From contig JAJZDI010000003.1 in assembly GCA_021806045.1 (NCBI GenBank), forward strand, positions 124,001 to 188,000: DNA of 64,000 nucleotides, written 5' to 3'. This document shows positions 31,036-39,739 of the stretch, one piece after another. The first letter of the stretch is position 1; every line of letters starts with the position of its first letter. A model generated the notes under the pieces. The model was given only the letters and a program-made list of their open reading frames with translations. It ran no database searches and was not told where the DNA came from. This DNA comes from Actinomycetes bacterium (GTDB lineage Bacteria > Actinomycetota > Acidimicrobiia > Acidimicrobiales > RAAP-2). Made by a program: the position numbers and the translations under genes.

Positions 31036-32589
31036 ATGACTGACGCCCCGTCACCATCCGGCGCGCCCGCCCATCGCCACTCGCTGTGGGTGGTGCTCCT
31101 CGTGGTCTGCATCGGCCAGTTCATGGTGGTCCTCGACGTCTCCGTCGTGAACGTGGCATTGCCCGCCATCCAGCGGAGCCTGCACTTCACCGAGGCCAAC
31201 CTCCAGTGGGTGGTCACCGCCTACGCCCTGACCTTCGGCGGGCTCCTCCTCCTCGGTGGGCGCCTGGCCGACCTGTTCGGCAGGCGCCGGATCTTCCTCA
31301 TCGGCCTCGGCCTCTTCACCGTGGCCAGCATCGCCGGCGGCTTCGCCCCGAACCAGGGGACCCTGGTGGCCGCCCGGGCCCTCCAGGGCATCGGCGGCGC
31401 CGTCCTGTCGCCGGCCACCCTCACCATCATCACCGTCACCTTCACCGAGAACCACGCCCGGGCCCGGGCCCTCGGCGTGTGGAGCGCGGTGGCCGCCGGG
31501 GGCGGCGCGGCCGGCGCCCTCTTCGGCGGGGTCCTCACCGACCTGCTGTCGTGGCGGTGGATCCTCTTCATCAACGTCCCCATCGGGATCGTCGCCATCG
31601 TGGTCGCCCGCATCGTGATCGCGGAGTCGCGCGCCACCGGCGAACGCCAGCCCCTCGACGTGGCCGGTGCCGTCACCGTGACCGCCGGAATGATCGCCCT
31701 CGTCTACGCCATCGTGCGTACCGACCAGGTGCCGTGGGGCTCGGCCCAGACCATCGGGATCCTGGCCGTGGCCGCCGTGCTTCTCGGCGCCTTCGTGCTG
31801 ATCGAGGCCCGGCTCGCCTCCCACCCCCTGGTGCCCCTGCGGATGTTCGCCTCCCGCGCCCTCACCGGCGCCAACGCGGCCATGTTCTGCTTCGGCGCCT
31901 CCATGTTCGGCATGTGGTTCTTCCTCACCCTCTACCTCCAGCAGGTCCTCGGCTTCAGCCCCCTCACCACCGGGTACGCCTTCCTCCCTCAGACGGCGGC
32001 CATCGCCATCGCCGCCACCATCGCCGGGCGATTGGCCCCGAGGATCGGCCCCCGGCCGGTCATCGTGGTGGGAGCCCTCATGGCCGCCGGCGGCCTCTTC
32101 TGGCTGTCCTTCATCGGTGTGGGCCAGAGCTACTGGGCGAACGCCTTCGGCGGCGGTGTGCTCGCCACCTTCGGCATGGGGCTGGCCTTCACCCCGATCG
32201 CCCTGGCCGCCACGGCCGGCGTGCGTGCCCACGAGGCCGGGCTGGCGTCCGGGCTCGTCAACACCAGCCGCCAGATCGGCGCCGCCCTCGGGCTGGCCGT
32301 CCTCTCCACGGTGGTGGCCGACCACATGCGCTCCTACCTGGACCAGACGTTCCACGGTCCCGCCTTCACCACCCCTGCCCAGGCCCAGGCCGCCCATCAG
32401 CACCTGGTGGCCACGGCATCGGCGTCCGGCTACGCCCAGGGGTTCGGGATCGCCGCGGCCATCGCACTGGCCGGCGCCGTGCTGGCCCTCGTCATCCCGG
32501 CCCACCCCCGCCGCCCCGACCCGTCGCCGGCCGGAGCGGGAGCGGGCGCCGTCATCGAGGGTCCGCTCCCTGCTCCCGAGCCCGCCTGA
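31036..32589 (+). CDS. MFS transporter, DHA2 (EmrB/QacA) family
   Basis: A 517-residue multidrug-exporter-type protein with 14 predicted helices. Helix 1 has GQFMVVLDVSVVNVALPAIQ, motif A is GGRLADLFGRRR, and the motif C region is GVWSAVAAGGGAAGALFGGV. The start is ATG at 31036, divergent from ileS across about 190 bp. The 3' end overlaps the convergent YihY-family gene by 38 bp. It is distinct from the DHA2 protein at 5.2-7.0 kb (different loops and tail). Substrate unknown. Confidence 0.93.
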   Translation: MTDAPSPSGAPAHRHSLWVVLLVVCIGQFMVVLDVSVVNVALPAIQRSLHFTEANLQWVVTAYALTFGGLLLLGGRLADLFGRRRIFLIGLGLFTVASIAGGFAPNQGTLVAARALQGIGGAVLSPATLTIITVTFTENHARARALGVWSAVAAGGGAAGALFGGVLTDLLSWRWILFINVPIGIVAIVVARIVIAESRATGERQPLDVAGAVTVTAGMIALVYAIVRTDQVPWGSAQTIGILAVAAVLLGAFVLIEARLASHPLVPLRMFASRALTGANAAMFCFGASMFGMWFFLTLYLQQVLGFSPLTTGYAFLPQTAAIAIAATIAGRLAPRIGPRPVIVVGALMAAGGLFWLSFIGVGQSYWANAFGGGVLATFGMGLAFTPIALAATAGVRAHEAGLASGLVNTSRQIGAALGLAVLSTVVADHMRSYLDQTFHGPAFTTPAQAQAAHQHLVATASASGYAQGFGIAAAIALAGAVLALVIPAHPRRPDPSPAGAGAGAVIEGPLPAPEPA

Positions 32590-33484
32590 GCGGTCGGGGC
32601 CACAGGCGCAGCGACACCACCGCGTCGACCTCCGCCGCGTACACCGACACCATGGCCCCCAGGGCCAACCACCACGTGAGGCCGAGCACCACCGCGAACG
32701 TGCCGTAGAGGTTCGAGAGGTGCCGGACCTGGTGGTTCACCAGCAGGGCGCCCGCGTTCAGGAGCACCGTCCACGCCACGCCGCCGACCAGCGCGCCCAC
32801 CCAGTGGCCCCGGCGGGTGCCCGGGAGCGCGATGAGGACGGTGAAGGCCACCCGGTACATGCAGACGTTGACCACCAGCGAACCGGCCAGCCCGATCCAC
32901 GTCGAGTAGCTCCCGAACCCGCCGAACGACCCGATGCCGGCCAGCGCGCCCCCCGCGATGAACCCCACGCCGAGGGTGGCGAGGAACCCCACGGCGCGGG
33001 GCAGCCACCGGGGCAGGTCGGGCAGGTCGTCCCGGTCGATCCCCCACACGCGGGCCAGCATCGCCTGGGAGCTCCTGCTGAGCCGGGTGGCGCCGTAGAG
33101 GAGCCAGACGACGCCGACGATGAGGCCCAGGGCGTTGCCGGTGCTCAGCTGCTGGACGTTCTTGTAGATGTCTGAGCCGATGACGGGGAACTGGCGGAGC
33201 GCCGAGTCGACCAGGTCGACCTGGAGTTGCTTGTGGCCGGCGAGCACGATCCCGACCGACGTCACGAACACGAGGAAGAGCGGGAACACCGACTGGAACC
33301 CGGCGTAGGCGATCTGCGACGCCAGCCGCCCGCCCCGGTCGTCGGAGTACTTACGGACCACCGCGGCGGGGAAGGCCAGGGGGGCGTGACGCTGCTGGAA
33401 GGCGTCGGCCGCGTCGACCCTCCGGGTCACGGCCGCCCACCGGCGGGAGAACCACCCCGCGGGCGGGTGCCCCTCCTCGGTCAT
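32552..33484 (-). CDS. YihY/virulence factor BrkB family inner-membrane protein
   Basis: A 310-residue protein with about six helices. Typical family segments: RGGRLASQIAYAGFQSVFPLFLVFVTSVGIVL, NALGLIVGVVWLLYGATRLSRSSQAML, and VRHLSNLYGTFAVVLGLTWWLALGAMVSVYAAEVDA. The molecular function of YihY proteins is not settled; they were once wrongly called RNase BN. The ATG at 33484 overlaps the upstream thioesterase stop (ATGA), which fixes the start and suggests co-transcription. Confidence 0.9.
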   Translation of the reverse strand: MTEEGHPPAGWFSRRWAAVTRRVDAADAFQQRHAPLAFPAAVVRKYSDDRGGRLASQIAYAGFQSVFPLFLVFVTSVGIVLAGHKQLQVDLVDSALRQFPVIGSDIYKNVQQLSTGNALGLIVGVVWLLYGATRLSRSSQAMLARVWGIDRDDLPDLPRWLPRAVGFLATLGVGFIAGGALAGIGSFGGFGSYSTWIGLAGSLVVNVCMYRVAFTVLIALPGTRRGHWVGALVGGVAWTVLLNAGALLVNHQVRHLSNLYGTFAVVLGLTWWLALGAMVSVYAAEVDAVVSLRLWPRPLRRAREQGADPR

Positions 33485-34320
33485 CCCGGCGGCTCCACCA
33501 GCAGGTCCTGGATGGCCCGGCCGATGCGGCCCTGCTCGTCCCACAGGGCCGATTCGGCCGTGCCGATGCCCGGTGCCCCGAACCGGGTCCGCGCATCGAG
33601 ACAGACCCACTCGCCCACCGGAGGCCGGTGGACGGAGACGGTCAGGTCCGGGTTGATGAAGATGGTGCCCGGCCGGAACTCGAGCTCGGCGGCGATGCCG
33701 TTGCCGAAGTCCGAAGCCGCCGCCGCCCGCTCGAAGGGGATCGGCTCCTCGCCGGCGATGACCGGACCGCGCAGCCGGAACCACACCGTGGCCGGTCCCG
33801 GCCGGTCGAAGCGGCCCCGCACGAACCGGATCTCGATCCCACCGTTGTGGAAGGCCGGGTACGCGTCGCTCATCGGCGGGCGGGTCACACCGGCGCCCGG
33901 ACCGGGCGGCGCCTCATCCTCGGGCACCGTCGGCTCCACCGCCAGGTCGGGATGGGCTTCGCGGATGCCGAGCACCCGCCCGAGGGCCACCTCTGTGCCG
34001 GTGGCCGCCACCGTCACCGTCACGTCCAGGAGGCGCACCCGCTTGCCCGGACGGACCTCCCGAACGGCAAGGGCCAGGGGAGCCACCGGCACCGGCCGCA
34101 CCAGTTCGGCGGTCAGGCGGACCGGAAGCATGCCGTCGATGGACAGCCGGCGGCCGGCGACACCACCGATCAGGGCGGCCACCGGGCCGCCGTGGAGCGC
34201 GTCGGGCGACCAGGGTCCGCGAGCCAGGTCGGTAGGGACGACGACGTCGCCGTCCCGGGTGAAGAGGGCGTGCTCGTCCTGGTCCGGACGCGTCCGCTCG
34301 GCAGGTTCAGCGGTTGCCAT
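33481..34320 (-). CDS. Acyl-CoA thioesterase-like double hotdog protein
   Basis: A 279-residue TesB-like protein expected to hydrolyse acyl-CoA esters. The N-terminal hotdog carries RGPWSPDALHGGPVAALI; the C-terminal hotdog includes VHRPPVGEWVCLDARTRFG and GTAESALWDEQGRIGRAIQDLL, a common ending in actinobacterial thioesterase-family proteins. The ATG at 34320 fits the family start. It overlaps the YihY-family gene by 4 bp. Chain-length preference cannot be told. Confidence 0.85.
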   Translation of the reverse strand: MATAEPAERTRPDQDEHALFTRDGDVVVPTDLARGPWSPDALHGGPVAALIGGVAGRRLSIDGMLPVRLTAELVRPVPVAPLALAVREVRPGKRVRLLDVTVTVAATGTEVALGRVLGIREAHPDLAVEPTVPEDEAPPGPGAGVTRPPMSDAYPAFHNGGIEIRFVRGRFDRPGPATVWFRLRGPVIAGEEPIPFERAAAASDFGNGIAAELEFRPGTIFINPDLTVSVHRPPVGEWVCLDARTRFGAPGIGTAESALWDEQGRIGRAIQDLLVEPPG

Positions 34321-34440
34321 GCACAGCGACGTTAGAGGGGAGGCGTTGCCGGTCGCCACGTCGGGGCGGTGCCGACCCGGGCGACGGCACCGGGATAGCC
34401 CACCTGGCTTCGTGCGTGCCGCCGGCGGCTGGTCACGGTT

Positions 34441-34478
34441 AGCATGCCGGCGGTGCCCGAGCATGCCGGCGGTGCCCG
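34441..34478. repeat. 19-bp perfect direct repeat
   Basis: Two adjacent identical copies of agcatgccggcggtgcccg sit between the divergent thioesterase and SRPBCC genes. Each contains the small palindrome GCATGC, so they might be protein-binding sites; purely speculative. Confidence 0.7.
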
Positions 34479-34555
34479 GCAGGGCGCTCCGGCATCGTGC
34501 CGGCCCGACACACCCGACCACGCCATGGCGGGTAGACCGACGACCAGGGGGATCC

Positions 34556-34939
34556 GTGGCCCACGAACAGGCATCCATCGACATCGACCGCTCGCCCGAC
34601 GACGTCTGGGCCCTGGTGGGACAGTTCGGGGGGCTCGACGAGTGGATGCCCGGCATCGACTCGTGCCGGGTCGAGGGCGACGACCGCTTCCTGGAGATGC
34701 TCGGGATGAACATCACCGAGCATCTGGTGGCACGGGACGACGCCGCCCGCACCATCACCTACTCGATCACGGCCGGCCTGCCCGTGGAGCACCACGAGGC
34801 GACCATCGCGGTCACCGCGTCGGGCGACGGCTCCCACGTGACGTGGGACGTGGACGCCACGCCCGACGAGATGGCAGGCGTCATGGTGGGCGCCTACCAG
34901 ACGGCCCTCGAGACGGTGAAGAAGCACCTGACCGCATGA
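34556..34939 (+). CDS. SRPBCC (START-like) family protein
   Basis: A 127-residue single-domain helix-grip protein. Features: SIDIDRSPDDVWALVGQFGGLDEWMPGIDSC at the N-terminus, the usual SRPBCC opening, and a long C-terminal helix (MVGAYQTALETVKKHLTA). It is polyketide-cyclase/Bet-v-1-like; such proteins bind hydrophobic ligands and the ligand here is unknown. The GTG at 34556 follows a purine-rich site (CAGGGGGA). The stop overlaps the ATG of a second SRPBCC gene. Confidence 0.85.
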   Translation: MAHEQASIDIDRSPDDVWALVGQFGGLDEWMPGIDSCRVEGDDRFLEMLGMNITEHLVARDDAARTITYSITAGLPVEHHEATIAVTASGDGSHVTWDVDATPDEMAGVMVGAYQTALETVKKHLTA

Positions 34940-35409
34940 GCTCGCCGGCGGGCCCGGATCCTGGCGGCGCCGTTCCCGGCTCGCGCTCGGTCTCCGTCAC
35001 CGCCCGGCTCGACGCGCCCCCGCAACGGGTGTGGCCGTTGCTGGCGGAGGTGGCCCGCTGGCCCGAGTGGTCGTTCGTGACCAAGGGCACCCTCATCCGC
35101 CAGGGATCCCCCGATCCCGACGGGGTGGGCGCGCTCCGCCACCTCACCGTCCTCGGCGTCGGCTCGCGCGAGGAGGTCCTTGCCGTCAACGCCCCCACCC
35201 ACCTCGCCTACGCCATCCGGTCGGGGTTCCCGGTCCGCAACCACCGTGCGGACGTGACCCTCGCCCCCGACGGGCCCGGCACCGTGCTGACGTGGGCGGC
35301 GCGCTTCGACCCCGTGGTGCCCGGAGCCGGTCCGGCCACCGACTGGCTCATGCGAGCGGTGCTCGGGCGTTTCGCCACCATGCTCGCCCGGCACGTCGCC
35401 GGCGGCTGA
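34936..35409 (+). CDS. SRPBCC (START-like) family protein
   Basis: A 157-residue helix-grip protein: VSVTARLDAPPQRVWPLLAEVARWPEWSF opens the domain, strands with VLGVGSREEVLAV follow, and the C-terminal helix is WLMRAVLGRFATMLARHVAGG. The start ATG overlaps the previous stop (ATGA), so it is a tandem, co-translated pair with the upstream SRPBCC gene, perhaps a duplication that has diverged. Ligand unknown. Confidence 0.85.
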   Translation: MSSPAGPDPGGAVPGSRSVSVTARLDAPPQRVWPLLAEVARWPEWSFVTKGTLIRQGSPDPDGVGALRHLTVLGVGSREEVLAVNAPTHLAYAIRSGFPVRNHRADVTLAPDGPGTVLTWAARFDPVVPGAGPATDWLMRAVLGRFATMLARHVAGG

Positions 35410-35449
35410 CCCGCCGATCAGTCGGTGCGCCGTTCAGTCCGTGCGCCGA

Positions 35450-36904
35450 TCAGTCGGCGACGAGCCGGGCCGCTCGACGCGTCACCTGGGTGCGGGCCTC
35501 GTCGACGTCGACGGTGAGGCACCTCCCGCCGGCGACCACCTTGCGGCCCCCCACCCACACGTCGGTCACCAGGCGGCTCTGGGCCGACCACACGAGGTGA
35601 CCGACGACGTCGGTCGGCTCGCTCATCGGGGAGAACACCGCGTCGTCCAGGTCGACGAGGATGAAGTCGGCGGCAGCGCCGTTGTAGAGGGAGCCCAGGT
35701 CGGGACGTCCCAGAGCGTGACCGGCTGCCCGGGTGGCCATGTCGAGCGCAGCCACGGCCGAGACGACGCCGGCGTCCCGTTCCCGCAGCCGTGCCAGCGA
35801 GGCGGCCAGCCGCATCTCCTTCCACAGGTCGAGATCGTTGTTCGAGGCGGGACCGTCGGTGCCCAGCCCGACCCGCACCCCGGCCGTGAGCATCCCTGTC
35901 AGCGGCGCGATCCCCGATGCCAGCTTGGCGTTGCTCTGGGGGCAGTGGGCGACCGCCGCCCCGGCCTCGGCCAACAGCGAGATCTCCTCGTCGTCGATCC
36001 ACACCGCATGCGCGGCCAGCAGGCGCCCCTCGAGGAGCCCGACGTCGGCCAGGGCGTGGACGATGCGGCGACCGTGGGTCCCGACGAACTGGTCGACCTC
36101 CGCCTTCGTCTCGGCCACGTGGAGGTGGACCAGCGACCCGAGCTCGGCAGCCAGGGCGCCGATCACGGTGAGGACCTCGGGAGGGACGCTGTAGGGGGCG
36201 TGGGGGCCGAAGCCCACCTCGATGCGTCCCCCGTCGCCGTTGCGCCTCCGGTGGAACTCGGCGACCTCTTCGAGCCGGCCCGCCCACGACGGGTTGCCGT
36301 CGTCGTCGGGGAACTGCAGGATCGCCGGCGTGATGACGGCCCGCCCCCCGGTCGCCAGCACCGCGTCGGCGATGGCGTCCTCCTCGAAGTACATCTCACA
36401 CGTGGTGGTGACCCCGAAGCGGAGGGACTCGGCTGCGCCGAGCACCATCCCCCAGTAGACGTCCTCGGCCGTGAGCTTGGCCTCCCGGGGCCAGAGGACC
36501 TCCGTCAGCCACCGGTCGAGAGGCAGTCCCTCGCCCGATCCCCGGAACAGCACCATCGGCGAGTGGGCGTGCACGTTGACCAGGCCGGGCAGGACGGCGC
36601 CCTCGAGACGGACCTCGGTGGCCACCCGGTTGGTCGGCGTCCGACCCACGTGCACCAGGCGATCGCCCTCGACCTCGAGTACGCCGGGCGCCAGCACCAT
36701 GCCGGTGCCATCACAGGGGACGACGATGTCGGCCGTGTAGCGGACCAGGGTCGCGGGTACGGGGAAGTCGTCCGCGCCCAGGTCGAGCGGCTCGCCGGAG
36801 CCGAAGCGGGCCAGGTCCTGCACCCCGGGCGCGGACGGTTCGGAGCTCCCGTGGTCCTCCGCCACCACGGCCGGGCCACGCATACCGCGGCGGATGGGGG
36901 TCAT
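35450..36904 (-). CDS. Amidohydrolase of the adenosine/SAH-deaminase (MtaD/TrzN) type
   Basis: A 484-residue metal-dependent hydrolase of the amidohydrolase superfamily. Metal ligands are visible: HxH in LVNVHAHSP, His in VHLHVAETK, and Asp in GLGTDGPASNN. HCPQSNAKLASG is typical of S-adenosylhomocysteine, methylthioadenosine or 5'-deoxyadenosine deaminases. The ATG at 36904 overlaps the hpnA stop (ATGA), fixing the start. It is third in an operon with a class III aminotransferase and hpnA. A deaminase for adenosine-type by-products of radical SAM chemistry would suit the hopanoid context and nearby MftC, but that is speculative. Confidence 0.85.
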   Translation of the reverse strand: MTPIRRGMRGPAVVAEDHGSSEPSAPGVQDLARFGSGEPLDLGADDFPVPATLVRYTADIVVPCDGTGMVLAPGVLEVEGDRLVHVGRTPTNRVATEVRLEGAVLPGLVNVHAHSPMVLFRGSGEGLPLDRWLTEVLWPREAKLTAEDVYWGMVLGAAESLRFGVTTTCEMYFEEDAIADAVLATGGRAVITPAILQFPDDDGNPSWAGRLEEVAEFHRRRNGDGGRIEVGFGPHAPYSVPPEVLTVIGALAAELGSLVHLHVAETKAEVDQFVGTHGRRIVHALADVGLLEGRLLAAHAVWIDDEEISLLAEAGAAVAHCPQSNAKLASGIAPLTGMLTAGVRVGLGTDGPASNNDLDLWKEMRLAASLARLRERDAGVVSAVAALDMATRAAGHALGRPDLGSLYNGAAADFILVDLDDAVFSPMSEPTDVVGHLVWSAQSRLVTDVWVGGRKVVAGGRCLTVDVDEARTQVTRRAARLVAD

Positions 36905-38040
36905 GCTCCCCATGCCACGTCCCCTTGGACATGTTCCTGTGCCATACCCGCCATCTCGTGCCCCCACGTCATCTTGGCCAGGCGCTCCGGCCGCACGTAG
37001 CCGTGGTCGGCGAACCACCGAGCCGCCCTGGCCAGGGCATCTGCCGCCGGACGCGACCGGTGGCCCAGCTCGTCACGGGCACGCCGGTCATCGAAGGCCA
37101 TGTGGGTCGTCGACATCCGTGCACCTTCCAGGGGCACCGACGGCGGCCTGCCGAGCAGGCGATCCTCGATCAACCCGGAGAGATGGGCGGCGGCCAGGGC
37201 GACCTGGCGGGGGACCTGCCGGGTGGGGACGGGCAGCCCGGTGGCGGCGCCCAGGGCAGCCAGCACGTCGCGCAGCGGTAGGTTCTCGCCACCGACGATG
37301 TAGCTGCGGCCCTGGCGGCCCCGCTCGGCAGCGGCCAGGTGGGCGGCGGCCACGTCGTCGACGTCGACGATGTTGAGCGTGGTGTCCACGTAGGCGGGGA
37401 TCCTCCCGTTGAGGAAGTCGACCACCGTCCTGCCTGTCGGCGTGGGCCCGCGATCCCCGGGCCCGACGGGCGTGGTCGGCAGCACGAGGACGACAGGCAG
37501 GCCCTCGGCAGCGGCGCGGAGGACCTCGTGCTCGGCCACGTACTTGGACTGCTTGTAGAGCCCGAAGAGATGGTCGACTTCGGCGTAGGAGGTCTCGTCG
37601 GCCGGTCGCTCCAGGACCGTTCCCCGCAGGCCGATGGTCCCGACAGTCGAGGTGTAGACGACGCGGTGCACCCCGGCCGCACCCGCAGCGGCGAGGACGT
37701 TACGCGTCCCGTCGACGTTGACCGAGTAGAAGTCGCCCGGGTCCGGCGCCCAGAACCGGTAGAGGGCGGCCACGTGGAAGACGCCCGAGCAGCCCGCGGC
37801 GGCCCGCTCCACCGAGGCGCCGTCCCGCACGTCCGCCTCGACCCGCTCGACATCGAGGCCGTCCAGGTTCGGCGACGGCGACCCCGGCTCGACGAGGGCG
37901 ACGACGTCGGTGCCACGGGCCACCAGCTGGCGGGTGATGGCGGACCCGATGAACCCGGCTGCACCCGTGACGAGCACGCGGTCAGCCGGCCCCGGCGACC
38001 AGCCGCCAGGCACCTGGTCCCCGCCTGCGGGCGCCCTCAC
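36901..38040 (-). CDS. hpnA: Hopanoid-associated sugar epimerase, NAD-dependent epimerase/dehydratase family
   Basis: A 379-residue extended SDR. Rossmann motif VTGAAGFIGS near residue 24; HVAALYRFWAPDP, VYTSTVGTIGL, YKQSKYVAEHE (Tyr-x-x-x-Lys), TTPVGPGDRGPTPTGRTVVDFLNGRIPAYVDT and IVGGENLPLRDVL all follow the HpnA pattern closely. HpnA accompanies hopanoid clusters; its exact reaction is not established. The GTG at 38040 overlaps the aminotransferase stop (GTGA). No squalene-hopene cyclase is in the window, so the rest of the pathway must lie elsewhere. Confidence 0.88.
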   Translation of the reverse strand: MRAPAGGDQVPGGWSPGPADRVLVTGAAGFIGSAITRQLVARGTDVVALVEPGSPSPNLDGLDVERVEADVRDGASVERAAAGCSGVFHVAALYRFWAPDPGDFYSVNVDGTRNVLAAAGAAGVHRVVYTSTVGTIGLRGTVLERPADETSYAEVDHLFGLYKQSKYVAEHEVLRAAAEGLPVVLVLPTTPVGPGDRGPTPTGRTVVDFLNGRIPAYVDTTLNIVDVDDVAAAHLAAAERGRQGRSYIVGGENLPLRDVLAALGAATGLPVPTRQVPRQVALAAAHLSGLIEDRLLGRPPSVPLEGARMSTTHMAFDDRRARDELGHRSRPAADALARAARWFADHGYVRPERLAKMTWGHEMAGMAQEHVQGDVAWGA

Positions 38041-39458
38041 CGGACGCGGTCCCCCGGGGCACGCGCTCCTCGCCGGTGGGTCCGGGCGGCGAGTGACCCC
38101 CTGGCCATCGTCCGACCCACCTCGACGAGCAGGGCGCTGCTGCGCCCGGCGTCGGTGAGGACGTCGTCCAGTGCCGCCACGAAGCGGTCGATCTCCTCGT
38201 CGCCGATGATGAGGGGAGGGAGCAGCTTGACGATGTTGACGTTGTCGGCGGCGACCTGGGTGAGGATCCGGTGGCGGTGGTAGAGGGGGACCACGACGAG
38301 CTGGGAGAACATCCCCTTCCTGGCCAGCTCCATGAGCCGGAACCGGGCACGCCCGTGGGTGCTCGGCGCGGCGAACTCGAGCCCGATCATGAGGCCCCTG
38401 CCCCGGACCTCGGCCAGGAGCTCGTGGCGTTCCACCAGGGGAGCCAGCGCGGCCACCAGGCGGTCCCCCATCACCCGTGCCCGCTCGACGATGTTTTCGT
38501 CCTCGAAGGCGGCCAGGGTCGCCAGCCCGGCCACCATGGCCAGCTGGTTGCGGGCGAAGGTCGACGAGTGCACGACGGCCCGGTCCATGGAGCTGTAGAC
38601 GGCGTCGAAGATGCGCGCCGAGGTGAGGACGGCCCCAACCGGGATGTAGCCCCCGGAGAGCGCCTTGGACAGGGTGATCATGTCGGGCCGCACGCCGAAG
38701 TGGTCGTGGCAGAAGAACCGGCCGGTGCGGCCCATCCCCGTCTGGACCTCGTCCGCCACGAACAGCGTTCCGTGCGCCCTGCAGAGCGCCTCGACCTCGT
38801 GCCAGTACTCGACGGGCGCCTCGTAGACGCCCTTGCCCTGGATCGGCTCGACCACCACCGCGGCCACGTCGCGCCCGGCCAGGGCCCGGGCCAGTGCACC
38901 GGCGTCGCCGAACGGTACCCGGTCGCAACCGGGGAGCAGCGGGCCGAACCCGCTGCGGAACTCGGCCCCGCCGTTCAGGGCGAGCGCGCCGGTCGTCAGC
39001 CCGTGGAAGGCGTGGTCGCAGTAGACGATGCGGTCCCGCCCGGTGGCGCACCGGGCGAACTTGATGGCGGTCTCGACCGACTCCGCCCCCGAATTGGTGA
39101 AGAAGACCCGCTCGATGCCCGGGTGGGCCCGGTCCACCAGCGCTTCGGCCAACACCCCGGGCAGCAGGGCTGCATCGAGCTGGACGAGGTTGGGAAGGTC
39201 GAGGTCGAGCGCCTGGTGGAGGGCCGCCTTCACGCCGGGGTGGGCCCGCCCCAGGGCGAACACACCGAACCCGGAGAGGAAGTCCAGGGTGCGCTCGCCC
39301 GTGTCGTCGATCAGGTACGCACCCTCGCCCCGGACGTAGGTCCGGTCGAACCCGAGCGTCTGCAGGACGCGCACCAGCTGGGGGTTGAGGAAGGCGCGAT
39401 GGAGGTCGAGTCGCTCGGCGCGCCGGGATCCGAGGATGTCCTCAAGGTCCAACGGCAC
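38037..39458 (-). CDS. Class III PLP aminotransferase, HpnO-like
   Basis: A 473-residue fold-type I aminotransferase. Visible: the Gly-rich cofactor loop TNSGAESVETAIKFAR, the AFHGLTTGAL segment, the Asp ligand in FVADEVQTGMGRTG, and the PLP lysine in TLSKALSGGYIPVGA. Position directly upstream of hpnA (4-bp overlap) and the length suggest HpnO, which makes aminobacteriohopanetriol side chains. Acetylornithine- or omega-amino-acid-type aminotransferases are the alternative. It is first in a three-gene operon. The C-terminal ~35 residues are basic and without clear homology. Confidence 0.82.
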   Translation of the reverse strand: MPLDLEDILGSRRAERLDLHRAFLNPQLVRVLQTLGFDRTYVRGEGAYLIDDTGERTLDFLSGFGVFALGRAHPGVKAALHQALDLDLPNLVQLDAALLPGVLAEALVDRAHPGIERVFFTNSGAESVETAIKFARCATGRDRIVYCDHAFHGLTTGALALNGGAEFRSGFGPLLPGCDRVPFGDAGALARALAGRDVAAVVVEPIQGKGVYEAPVEYWHEVEALCRAHGTLFVADEVQTGMGRTGRFFCHDHFGVRPDMITLSKALSGGYIPVGAVLTSARIFDAVYSSMDRAVVHSSTFARNQLAMVAGLATLAAFEDENIVERARVMGDRLVAALAPLVERHELLAEVRGRGLMIGLEFAAPSTHGRARFRLMELARKGMFSQLVVVPLYHRHRILTQVAADNVNIVKLLPPLIIGDEEIDRFVAALDDVLTDAGRSSALLVEVGRTMARGSLAARTHRRGARAPGDRVR

Positions 39459-39739
39459 AGATCACCTCCACCCCCGGCACCACGTCCGAGAACATTCCGC
39501 CACGTGACCGCCACGGCCACGACGCCCGAGACCGCGCCGCCAGGTTACCGGGCGGTTGGAAAAGCCGCCCGGAACTGGTCCGGCGCGGGTCCGTCGGGTC
39601 CGTCGCACACCCGGCCGGGTGAAGAGTGGCCCCGAACGCGCCACCGCCCCCGCTGCGCCATCGGGGGCAACGAGGGCGGTGGGCACCGCAACGGGTCTGT
39701 GCCCGCCCGTGGCCGGCCGAAGCCGGTCAGGGACGCCGA
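39459..39739. other. Intergenic region
   Basis: About 280 bp between two genes on the minus strand. Frames here are open on both strands but have no coding character, and no regulatory element was recognised. The promoter of the aminotransferase-hpnA operon should lie here. Confidence 0.4.
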
